Shown here piece by piece: positions 15,782 to 22,919 of a DNA stretch of 64,000 nt. Each line of letters opens with the position of its first letter. Position 1 is the stretch's first letter. The notes beneath the pieces were generated by a model. The model made no database searches. It saw only the letters and a program-made list of their open reading frames with translations, and was not told the origin of the DNA. Source of the DNA: Crossiella sp. SN42 (GTDB lineage Bacteria; Actinomycetota; Actinomycetes; Mycobacteriales; Pseudonocardiaceae); contig NZ_JAMHIV010000001.1 of assembly GCF_023897065.1 (NCBI RefSeq), forward strand, positions 558,001 to 622,000. The letters are read 5' to 3'. A program made the position numbers and the translations under genes.

Positions 15782-18152
15782 TCCGCTCGCGCATCGCCGC
15801 CGCGCGCTGGTCAGCGAAGCGGTCCAGGTTGGTCAGCGCGTCCGTCCACAGCGGAACGGGGTCGCCGGGCGGGTCGGTCTCGGCGTGCGCGTCGGCCAGG
15901 TTGGCCAGGGTGACCGCCAGCTGCCAGTCCTCGCCGAGTCTGCGCTGGGTGACCGCGGCGACCTGGTGGAAGCGCACCGCCTCGGCCGGGCGGCCCAGCG
16001 CGCGGTAGGCCTCGCCGGTGGCGTTGAGCGCGACCGCCTCCCGGGCCTGGTCGCCGAGCTGGCGCTGGATGGTCACGGCGTGCTGACAAGAGGTCAGGGC
16101 GAGCTCGGCGGCGCCCTCGGCCACCTGGAGGCGGGCCAGCTCGATCAGCCAGTGCGCCTGCCACGCCTGGTTGTCCGCCTGCCGCGCGATCTCCAGGGCC
16201 TCCTCGATCGCGGTCCTGGCCTCGCCGAGCCGGCCGCGCTCCCGGTGCGCCCTGGCCAGCAGGTGCAGCGCGTTGCCCCGGCTCACCTGGTCGTCAAGAT
16301 CGGTGTAGACGGCCAAGGCCCTGGTCAGGTGGTCGGCGGCCTGGTCGAGGTCGCCTTCCTCCAGGCAGGCGTCGCCGAGGTTGCCGCGCAGCACCGCGGC
16401 CCAGCGCCGCTCACCCAGCGCTTCGAACGCGGCGAGCCCGCGCTCGAACTGCGACCTGGCCTCAGTCAGCCGTCGCTGGCGCAGCGCCAGCAGGCCCAGG
16501 GAGTTGATCGACCGGGCGGCGCCGTGTTCATCGCCTGCGTCCCGGCGCAGGGCGAGTGCGGCGCGGTGGCAGTCCGCGCTCTCGGCCAGCCGTCCGCTCT
16601 GCAGGTAGGCCACGCCGAGGCTGGTCAGGGTCTCGGCCTCGCCTGCCCGGTCGCCGAGCCGCCTGGCCGCCTCCAGGCCGGTCCGCGCGGTGTCGATCCA
16701 GTCGTCGAACATGTTGCGGTGCTGGTAGAACTCGCGCAGCAGCGCGGCCAGCCGCCAGGCCGGCTCTGGCAGGCCGTGGTCGGCGGCGAGCCGGGTCATC
16801 GCCACCAGCGCGGCGCGCTCCTCGGCGAACCAGCGCAGCGCGTCGGCTTCGGTGGCGAACCGCGGCGACGGGGTGGTCAGCGCCTGCTCGGGCAGCGGGG
16901 TCCGCGCGGCGAACGGGGCCAGCACGGCGACCGCGGCATCGGTGGTGCGCAGGTACCACAGGCACAACCGGGTCAGCGCGGCCAGCCGGGTCGCCTCGCG
17001 CTCCATCCGCTGCGCCTGGTCGGTGGCGTAGGCGCGGAGCAGGTCGTGGAAGCGGTACCGGTCGCCGGGGCCCTGTTCGATCAGGTGCGCCCCGGCCAGC
17101 ACGTCCAGCAGCCGGCGGGCCTGCGCCAGCTCCGTGCCGGCCAGCGCGGCCGCCGCCGCGTCGCTGAACTCCCCGGCCGGGCACAGGCCCAGCAGCCGGA
17201 ACAGCCGGGCCGCCTCAGCCCCGAGGGCTCGGTAGGACCAGGCGAAGACGGTGCGCACGGCATCGGCCTCCTCGTCGTTGTCCGCGGTCAGCGCGTCCCA
17301 CAGCCCGGACTCGTCCCTGAGGTCGTCGATCAGCTCGGCCAGCCGCCGGTGCGGACGGCTGGCCGCGCGTTCGGCGGCGATGCGCAGCGCCAGCGGCAAC
17401 CGGGCGCACAGCCGGGCCAGCTCGGCGGCCTCGTCCTCGGCGCGGTAGCCCGCGGTGACCTTGCGCAGCAACGAGACCGCGTCCGCCTCACGCAGCACGT
17501 CCACCGGCACCCGCCAGGCCCCGTCCCTGGCCACCAGCCCGGACAGCCTGCTCCGGCTGGTGACCACCACCAGGCTCGCCGCGGTGCCCGGCAGCAGCGG
17601 CCGGACCTGGGCCGGGGTGGCCGCGTTGTCCAGCAGCACCAGCACCCGCTGGTCGGACAGCAGCGATCGGTACAGCGCGGCGCGGTCCTCCACCCCGGCC
17701 GGGATGCCGGTGACCGGAACGCCGAGCGCGCGCAGGAACCGGTCCAGCGCCTGCCCGGCGGTCACCGGCGGACCGGGGTCGTAGCCGCACAGGTTCACGT
17801 ACAGCTGGCCGTCCGGGAACCGCTCGCGCACCCGGTGCGCCCAGTGCAGCGCCAGCGAGGTCTTGCCCACGCCCGCGGTGCCGGTGAGCACCAGCAGCCC
17901 GGCCGCGGCCGGCTCGTCCGGGTCGCCGGTGAGGATCTGGGTGAGCCGGTCCAGCTCCGGCTGCCGGTTGACGAAGCCGCGCACCTCGCCCGGCAGCTGC
18001 CTCGGCATGGGACCCGGGGGCCGGGGTGCGCCGTGGAAGTGCACCCCGCCGTGCACCGCGCCGGCCTGCACCACCTCCGCGGCCGGACCGGACAGCTCAG
18101 CCCGGTTCTCCGGCCGTGCCCGGTCCTGCTCCCCCGGCCCACCGTGGCTCAC
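15741..18152 (-). CDS. NB-ARC STAND NTPase with C-terminal TPR repeats (AfsR-like without DNA-binding domain)
   Basis: An 803-residue regulator. A short N-terminus carries VVQAGAVHGGVHFHG, a motif I recall before many actinomycete NB-ARC domains. The NTPase has Walker A GTAGVGKTS at 91-99, Walker B VLVLLDN near 171-176 and a TSRSRL sensor near 197. A winged-helix segment follows (FAWSYRALGAEAARLFRLLG). From about 430 to 790 there are roughly eight TPRs such as AETLTSLGVAYLQSGRLAES. There is no SARP DNA-binding domain. It starts at a GTG five bases after the DUF6879-type gene, so the three upstream genes form one operon. A signalling or self/non-self role is inferred. Confidence 0.88.
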   Translation of the reverse strand: MSHGGPGEQDRARPENRAELSGPAAEVVQAGAVHGGVHFHGAPRPPGPMPRQLPGEVRGFVNRQPELDRLTQILTGDPDEPAAAGLLVLTGTAGVGKTSLALHWAHRVRERFPDGQLYVNLCGYDPGPPVTAGQALDRFLRALGVPVTGIPAGVEDRAALYRSLLSDQRVLVLLDNAATPAQVRPLLPGTAASLVVVTSRSRLSGLVARDGAWRVPVDVLREADAVSLLRKVTAGYRAEDEAAELARLCARLPLALRIAAERAASRPHRRLAELIDDLRDESGLWDALTADNDEEADAVRTVFAWSYRALGAEAARLFRLLGLCPAGEFSDAAAAALAGTELAQARRLLDVLAGAHLIEQGPGDRYRFHDLLRAYATDQAQRMEREATRLAALTRLCLWYLRTTDAAVAVLAPFAARTPLPEQALTTPSPRFATEADALRWFAEERAALVAMTRLAADHGLPEPAWRLAALLREFYQHRNMFDDWIDTARTGLEAARRLGDRAGEAETLTSLGVAYLQSGRLAESADCHRAALALRRDAGDEHGAARSINSLGLLALRQRRLTEARSQFERGLAAFEALGERRWAAVLRGNLGDACLEEGDLDQAADHLTRALAVYTDLDDQVSRGNALHLLARAHRERGRLGEARTAIEEALEIARQADNQAWQAHWLIELARLQVAEGAAELALTSCQHAVTIQRQLGDQAREAVALNATGEAYRALGRPAEAVRFHQVAAVTQRRLGEDWQLAVTLANLADAHAETDPPGDPVPLWTDALTNLDRFADQRAAAMRERIRARLAQWPERTR

Positions 18153-18156
18153 CGGG

Positions 18157-18768
18157 TCAGCCTCCGCACGGCATGCGGCGCCGGGCGACCTCCCGGTCGA
18201 AGAAGGCCGCCAGCTCCTCCCCCGTGTCGTACAGGTCCTGGATCAGCCGCTGGCAGCGCCGGATGAGGTCGCGGTCGGTGAACCGCCTGCCACCGGCCAG
18301 CCTGCCCTGCTGGTCGTAGACCGCCTCGTACATCACCTCCGCGCCCACGGTGAAGACCTCCGGCAGCGGCCCGGCCCGCTCGAACGGCTCGACCTGCTCC
18401 GGCCCGACCACCCGGATCCGGGCGCCGCAGGCCGCCCGCAGGCGCAGCACCTCCAGCTCCCAGCGCAGGTAGGGGGTCAGCGGCGACTCCACCACCCGGA
18501 CCCGCCAGTACCGCGACCCACGGGCCGCGGCCCGCCGGTAGTAGTCCAGGAACCCGTCCCGTTTCCGCGCCACCAGCCGCAGCGCCTCGGCCCAGTCGCC
18601 GCGGTCGAAGGCCACCCAGCTGTCGTTGTCCGGTTCGGCGAAGCTCTGCTGCCGTTCCAGCTTCCAGAAGCCTGGCGGCCCGATCCGTCCCATGTCCCGT
18701 TCGGAGAGCCGGTTGAACTCCGCCAGCGTCAGCTCGGCGCAGTGTGCGCCGGCGAGCAGTTCACGCAT
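18157..18768 (-). CDS. DUF6879-type protein
   Basis: A 203-residue protein starting MRELLAGAHCAEL. It has WKLERQQSFAEPDNDSW, then RVRVVESPLTPYLRWELEVL and a C-terminal LYDTGEELAAFFDREV helix. This pattern is that of the DUF6879 proteins that occur in many copies in streptomycetes beside WhiJ-like helix-turn-helix regulators. Molecular function is not established. The ATG at 18768 is preferred over the upstream ATG at 18837 because it overlaps the preceding 90-residue gene by eight bases and follows AAGGGG. It is sandwiched between that gene and the NB-ARC protein. Confidence 0.8.
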   Translation of the reverse strand: MRELLAGAHCAELTLAEFNRLSERDMGRIGPPGFWKLERQQSFAEPDNDSWVAFDRGDWAEALRLVARKRDGFLDYYRRAAARGSRYWRVRVVESPLTPYLRWELEVLRLRAACGARIRVVGPEQVEPFERAGPLPEVFTVGAEVMYEAVYDQQGRLAGGRRFTDRDLIRRCQRLIQDLYDTGEELAAFFDREVARRRMPCGG

Positions 18769-19033
18769 CGGGAATATCCCCCTTCGCGGCCAGCATGGTA
18801 ATCCGCGGAATGACCACGAGTCGCTCATCCTCCGCAATGGACACTCCGGCCGGCAGCCGCGATCGGTGCGCTTCGGTGAGGTCCCGCCCGATCACCGCGA
18901 CATCACCGTTGTCCAGTTCCCATATGTCCGGACAACTGTTCTCCCCGCTGGTCGTGCCGAGATCTCCCGGTGACCTTCCCCATCTCCGGTTCAACACGGC
19001 CGCCGGATCAGCTTCCCACCTGCGTTGTGGCAT
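18761..19033 (-). CDS. 90-residue partner of DUF6879 proteins
   Basis: A small soluble protein with CPDIWELDNGDVAVIGRDLT, LPAGVSIAEDERLVVIPR and a terminal LAAKGDIPDA. Short proteins of this design accompany DUF6879 genes in other actinomycetes, from memory. The ATG at 19033 has AGAGGGGGAT upstream and begins the conserved part; the longer frame to 19099 adds a Cys-rich tail with no counterpart. It is the first gene of the operon running to the NB-ARC protein. G+C drops in the upstream leader. Confidence 0.75.
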   Translation of the reverse strand: MPQRRWEADPAAVLNRRWGRSPGDLGTTSGENSCPDIWELDNGDVAVIGRDLTEAHRSRLPAGVSIAEDERLVVIPRITMLAAKGDIPDA

Positions 19034-19148
19034 GCCACATCCCCCTCTTGGAAAAAATCCACGACAACACGCAAATTGTCGCACGCAATCGCTGCACACA
19101 TCGGGGGGAGTGTATAGACCGAAAGCAGTAATCGCTGATCGCGGGCAG

Positions 19149-19168
19149 TTGTAATAACTGTCTTACAA
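19149..19168. promoter_or_regulatory. palindrome TTGTAA-N8-TTACAA, candidate operator
   Basis: A perfect six-base inverted repeat with an eight-base spacer lies in the A/T-rich gap between the PucR gene stop and the 90-residue gene, about 115 bases upstream of the latter. It is too A/T-rich for a typical intrinsic terminator in this genome and has no T-tract, so an operator for the downstream operon is more likely. No cognate regulator is identified. Confidence 0.4.
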
Positions 19169-19188
19169 TTGCCGATTTGACCGCGAGT

Positions 19189-20775
19189 TCACTCCGTGTG
19201 GGTCTCGCGGCCGCGTCCGGGTGGAAGATCGGCGGCCAGTTCCAGCCACAGGGTCAGGCGCAGCTCCGGGTCGGCCAGGTTCAGCTCGAAGAGCTCCTCG
19301 GCGCGGCGCAGGCGCTGGCGGACGGTGTTCTGGTGCAGGTGCAGGGTTTCCGCGACCGCGCTGATGTCGCCGGCGGCGCGCAGGTAGGTGAGCAGGGTGC
19401 GGGCGTAGTCGGCGCCGCCGCGCTCGTCGTGGTCGCGGATGCGCTCGGCCAGGCCGGTGCGCAGGTCGGGGCGGGCGCGGACCAGGGTGGCCAGGCGGTG
19501 CAGCACCAGTTGGGTGCGTACCGAGTCCAGCTCGACCAGGCCGGTGATCTCGTTGTCGCGCAAGTGGTCCAGCGCGGCGTCGGCGTCGGCGCGCTGGGCG
19601 GGCAGCTGGGCCGGGGTGGTCACCGCGGGGCCCAGCACCGCGCGGGCCGGGGTGCGCAGGCTGGCCCCGGCGCGGTCGAGCAGCTGCCTGGCGAAGATGG
19701 TGGCCTGGGCGTGGCCGCCGGGCAGCAGCAGGTACAGCCGGTCCCGGGCCACGGTCGCGGCGATCTCGATGCCGATGGCGCGCCCGGCCAACACCGCCAG
19801 GTCGACCAGCTGGCTGCCGGTGAGCCTGCGCTGGATCGGGTCGGCGGCCACCGGCGGGGCCAGCGCGAGCAGGTGCGCGGGCAGTTCGAGCCCGGCGGCC
19901 TCGCCCGCGCCGTCCAGGGCCGAGCCCAGGACGGCGTTGCGGCGGTCCTGGTCGGCGTCGGCCTGGCGGCGCAGCCGCACCAGGTGCAGCGCGGCCAGTT
20001 TCGCGGCCTCGTGCAGCGCGGGCGCGCACCGGGACAGGTCGGCGTCGTCCTCCACCGCGACCCAGATCGAGCCCAGCACCGCCGGACCCGCCCGGATGAC
20101 CAGGCCGAAGCGGACCATGTCGCCGGGCCGGGCCAGCCGGACCGGTTCCTGGCTGTTCCACACCTCGGCCAGCAGGTGGTAGGGCAGGGCGTCCTCGGGC
20201 ACCCGGCGGAGCAGGATGCCGCGCCGCCGGGTCTCGTCGATGCGCTGACCGTCCAGGCTGGAGTAGGCCAGGATCACGTGGTCGGTGTCCATGATCGCCA
20301 CCGCGCCGCCCGCCAGTGCCGCGGTGGCGTTGGCCAGCGCGAACAGGTCGCCGGTGGGCACGGTGGCCAGTGGCGGGCCGATACCGGCCGCGCTGGCCGG
20401 CCCGAAGCGCAGCACCGCGCCGCAGAGCACCTGCAACCGCGGCCAGGGCATCTCCGCGGCCGCGTCCAGCACCGCGAGCCCGGCCTGCTCGGCCACCGCG
20501 CGCACCTCCGCCAGCGACAGGCCCCTGCTCTTGATCACCAACCCGGCCGCCTGCCCGGCCGCGGCCCGCCGGATCGCCGTGCTCAGCCCGTCCTGGCTTG
20601 GGGCCAGTCCGATGCCCAGCAGCAGCGCACCAGGCTCGACCGGGGCGGGGTCGGCGATGTCCAGCAGTTCGGGCGCACTGACCGGGCGGTCCAGGCCGCG
20701 TGGCGCGCACACCACGCTGAGCACGGCCGGGCCCAGCACCTCGACCAGTTCGGCGAGTGTGACGCGGGCCGTCAT
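19189..20775 (-). CDS. PucR family transcriptional regulator
   Basis: A 528-residue regulator. The N-terminal PucR-type ligand domain covers about residues 1-130 (LAELVEVLGPAVLSVV, GLVIKSRGLSLAEVRAVAEQ). The middle is a GAF-like region with GGAVAIMDTDHVILAYSSLD, and the C-terminal helix-turn-helix is ISAVAETLHLHQNTVRQRLR. Members control purine, allantoin or other catabolic genes. The ATG at 20775 is chosen because homology begins directly there, although the frame is open to 20976. It is divergent from the FAH-RraA fusion gene across a region with palindromes, so it most likely regulates that enzyme. Confidence 0.88.
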   Translation of the reverse strand: MTARVTLAELVEVLGPAVLSVVCAPRGLDRPVSAPELLDIADPAPVEPGALLLGIGLAPSQDGLSTAIRRAAAGQAAGLVIKSRGLSLAEVRAVAEQAGLAVLDAAAEMPWPRLQVLCGAVLRFGPASAAGIGPPLATVPTGDLFALANATAALAGGAVAIMDTDHVILAYSSLDGQRIDETRRRGILLRRVPEDALPYHLLAEVWNSQEPVRLARPGDMVRFGLVIRAGPAVLGSIWVAVEDDADLSRCAPALHEAAKLAALHLVRLRRQADADQDRRNAVLGSALDGAGEAAGLELPAHLLALAPPVAADPIQRRLTGSQLVDLAVLAGRAIGIEIAATVARDRLYLLLPGGHAQATIFARQLLDRAGASLRTPARAVLGPAVTTPAQLPAQRADADAALDHLRDNEITGLVELDSVRTQLVLHRLATLVRARPDLRTGLAERIRDHDERGGADYARTLLTYLRAAGDISAVAETLHLHQNTVRQRLRRAEELFELNLADPELRLTLWLELAADLPPGRGRETHTE

Positions 20776-20793
20776 GCGGCCTCCCGGCGCGGA

Positions 20794-20841
20794 TGTCGGA
20801 TCCGACAGTGGTTGCTTGGTGAAGTATGGCGAGTCCGCCAT
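20794..20841. promoter_or_regulatory. divergent regulatory region with two palindromes
   Basis: Between the pucR-like start (20775) and the FAH-RraA start (20912) lie a perfect 14-base palindrome TGTCGGATCCGACA (20794-20807) and an inverted repeat ATGGCG-AGTC-CGCCAT (20826-20841). A third pair, CCGGC-N5-GCCGG, is at 20845-20859. The first is the best operator candidate for the PucR regulator. A good Shine-Dalgarno, AGGAAGG, stands eight bases before the ATG at 20912. Confidence 0.5.
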
Positions 20842-20911
20842 TGCCCGGCGTCCTGCCGGAGTAGGAAGCTGCGTAGACCCTGCACTCACCGCCATGAGGA
20901 AGGGTCTGCCC

Positions 20912-22351
20912 ATGTCCGCTGCCGCCGACGGTCCGCTAGTCCCGCGCCCCGGCAAGGTCATCGCGGTCCGGCTCAACCACCGCGGCCGCGCGGCGGAGTT
21001 CGGCGGCGCGCCCGCGCACCCCGCCTACTACCTCAAACCGGCCACCTCGCTGACCGGCGACGACGCGGTGGTGCTGCGGCCGCAGGGTTGTGTGGCCTTC
21101 GGTGCGGCGGCGCAGATCGGGCTGGTGATCGGCAGACCCGCCCGCCGAGTCACCGAGGCCGAGGCCCTCGACCACATCGGCTGGCTCACCCCGGCCCTGG
21201 AGCTCACCGTCTTCGACCTGCATGCCGCCGACGAAGGCTCGTCCTTGCGCAGCAACGGTTCCGACGGCTCCACCCCAATAGGACAGTCCTTTGTGGACAT
21301 ACGAGCGGCCGACATTCCCGGATTGGAGCTCACCTGCCACGTCAACGGCGAGCTGGCGCAGCGGGCCACCGCCGCCGAGCTGATCTTCGATTTCGCTTAC
21401 CTGGTCGCGGATCTGTCCCGCACCCTCACCCTGGAACCCGGCGACCTCATCCTCACCGGCGCCCCGGCGGGCGTCCCGCTGGTCGAGCCCGGCGACCGGA
21501 TCGAGGTCACCCTCACCGGCTGCCCGCCATTGCGCACCCGGATCGACCAGGACCCCGAACCCCTTGGCGTGCCAGGCGCGCAACCCGTCTTCGGCCACCG
21601 GGAACGCCTGGCCGCGCACGGCCCCGGCGGCCCACCGCTCGCTGCGGAGACCGCCGCCCGCTTCCGCGAGGTCCGCACCGCCACGGTCGCCGCGCAGCTG
21701 CGCCAGCACGGCGTCGGCAACCACCTCATCACCGGCGTACGCCCCACCCGGGCCGACCTCCGCCTGGTCGGCGTGGCCCGCACCCTGCGCTGCCTGCCCC
21801 TGCGCGAGGACATCTGGCGCCTGGACGCCACCGGCCTGGACCACCGCGCCCGCACCGTCGAACAGCTCGCCCCCGGCGAGGTCCTGGTCATCGACGCCCG
21901 CCAGGACCCCGGCGCGGGCACCCTGGAGGACATCCTGGCCCTGCGCGCCCACCACCGCGGCGCCGCGGGCATCGTCACCGACGGCCCTGTGGTCGACCCG
22001 GACTCCTTCGCCGGCCTGCCCCTGCCGGTGTACCACCGCGGCGGCCATCCGGCCGAGCTGGAGACCCGGCACCTGCCGTGGGAGTCGCAGGTGGCGGTGG
22101 CCTGTGGCGGGGTGCTGGTGCGGCCGGGGGACGTGCTGGTCGGGGACGCGGAGGGGCTGGTGGTGGTGCCCGCGGAGCTGGCGGCGGAGGTGGCGCGGGA
22201 GGCGGTGGAGCGGGAGGCGCGGGAGGAGTTCGTGCGCGAGCAGGTCGGCGACGGGGCCGGGCTGGCCGGGCTGTATCCGATGAACACGGTGTGGGCCGGG
22301 CGGTTCCGCGCGGCCAGCGGCTCGGGCGTGGCGCCGGAGGGCCGCGGCTAG
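20912..22351 (+). CDS. fused fumarylacetoacetate hydrolase-family / RraA-like (HMG aldolase fold) enzyme
   Basis: A 479-residue two-domain enzyme. Residues 1-220 or so are a fumarylacetoacetate hydrolase/HpcE-type domain (KVIAVRLNHRGRAAEFG, AYYLKPATSLTGDD, LEPGDLILTGAPAGV). Residues about 240-450 are an RraA/4-hydroxy-4-methyl-2-oxoglutarate aldolase-like domain (HGVGNHLITGVRPT, GAAGIVTDGPVVDPDSF, GDVLVGDAEGLVVVP). Both folds process short 2-oxo acids from aromatic degradation, so the fusion could do decarboxylation or isomerisation and aldol cleavage in sequence. The ATG at 20912 has the best ribosome site; an ATG at 20894 is in frame. The gene faces a PucR regulator. The terminal TAG overlaps a minus-strand frame. 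Confidence 0.85.
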   Translation: MSAAADGPLVPRPGKVIAVRLNHRGRAAEFGGAPAHPAYYLKPATSLTGDDAVVLRPQGCVAFGAAAQIGLVIGRPARRVTEAEALDHIGWLTPALELTVFDLHAADEGSSLRSNGSDGSTPIGQSFVDIRAADIPGLELTCHVNGELAQRATAAELIFDFAYLVADLSRTLTLEPGDLILTGAPAGVPLVEPGDRIEVTLTGCPPLRTRIDQDPEPLGVPGAQPVFGHRERLAAHGPGGPPLAAETAARFREVRTATVAAQLRQHGVGNHLITGVRPTRADLRLVGVARTLRCLPLREDIWRLDATGLDHRARTVEQLAPGEVLVIDARQDPGAGTLEDILALRAHHRGAAGIVTDGPVVDPDSFAGLPLPVYHRGGHPAELETRHLPWESQVAVACGGVLVRPGDVLVGDAEGLVVVPAELAAEVAREAVEREAREEFVREQVGDGAGLAGLYPMNTVWAGRFRAASGSGVAPEGRG

Positions 22352-22865
22352 CCCACCGGGAATCGGGTGCACAGGTGCATCACTCGGTACCGGCGGCTGA
22401 TGGAGAGCAAGTAGTGCAGTTCTACCGCCTGGCCAGCCGGGTCCCACTGGGTGAGCGATTCCAGGATGAACGCGCCGGAGGCGCATCCCGTGTCGCCGCG
22501 CAGCCCGCTCGGGGCCTGTTCATCGAGGTTGTCGATGCCCGGCCAGTGCATGCACTGCAGGTGGGCGCCGCCCCGGCACGGGTTGAAGATCTCGATCTCC
22601 CTGAAACCAGAGTTCCAGGCGGGATGGCTGCTGGCTGTGGGACGTTGTGTGGGTAAGCGGCCACTGCACGCGGACGACCATCGAGGTGGGCCATGCCGAG
22701 CAACCGACCTGTCGGTGAGATGCGCTTCCGTTCGTGCGAATTGGGAAGCTCGACGTCCGCTGCCTCGGTGCGCCCCAGCAGTGTCGCGTCGACGCACGCG
22801 TCCGCCGCCTCGGTCAACGCCCGCAGCGTCGGGCGATCAGTCGAGTTCCAAGACCGCGTGGTCAA
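22348..22865 (-). pseudogene. frameshifted hypothetical gene, remnant
   Basis: This 568-base gap before the defence gene has no intact gene. Two minus-strand frames show strong coding-like third-position G/C bias. The 5' one starts at an ATG at 22865 (PTLRALTEAADACVDATLLG). The 3' one begins near 22620 and ends at 22348 (REIEIFNPCRGGAHLQCMHW, then FILESLTQWDPAGQAVELHY). They would join into one protein of about 170 residues if a frameshift near 22620 were corrected. I do not recognise the family. It would be divergent from the STAND gene, starting 54 bases away. Confidence 0.35.
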
Positions 22866-22919
22866 ACAGGTCGGCTGTCGTGCCCCAGGCCGATCGGCAC
22901 TGCGGCGTATGCTTCTCCA

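Noticed and set aside
15720-18266. 848-codon plus-strand open frame opposite the NB-ARC gene
   Set aside because: Low-complexity composition (Gly, Gln, Arg, Val) with no motif; it mirrors the TPR protein, which has full Walker motifs.
19163-20710. 515-codon minus-strand frame overlapping the PucR gene
   Set aside because: Arg/Pro/Gly-rich frame shadow in the same strand, without homology; the PucR frame has a complete helix-turn-helix.
20285-20911. Upstream extension of the FAH-RraA frame across the divergent promoter and the pucR gene
   Set aside because: It is antisense to PucR and lacks homology; a strong Shine-Dalgarno marks the start at 20912.
22734-22919. Upstream extension of the STAND protein to 22734
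   Set aside because: The added 62 residues are Arg-rich and unlike any domain, while the ATG at 22920 starts shortly before the nuclease homology.
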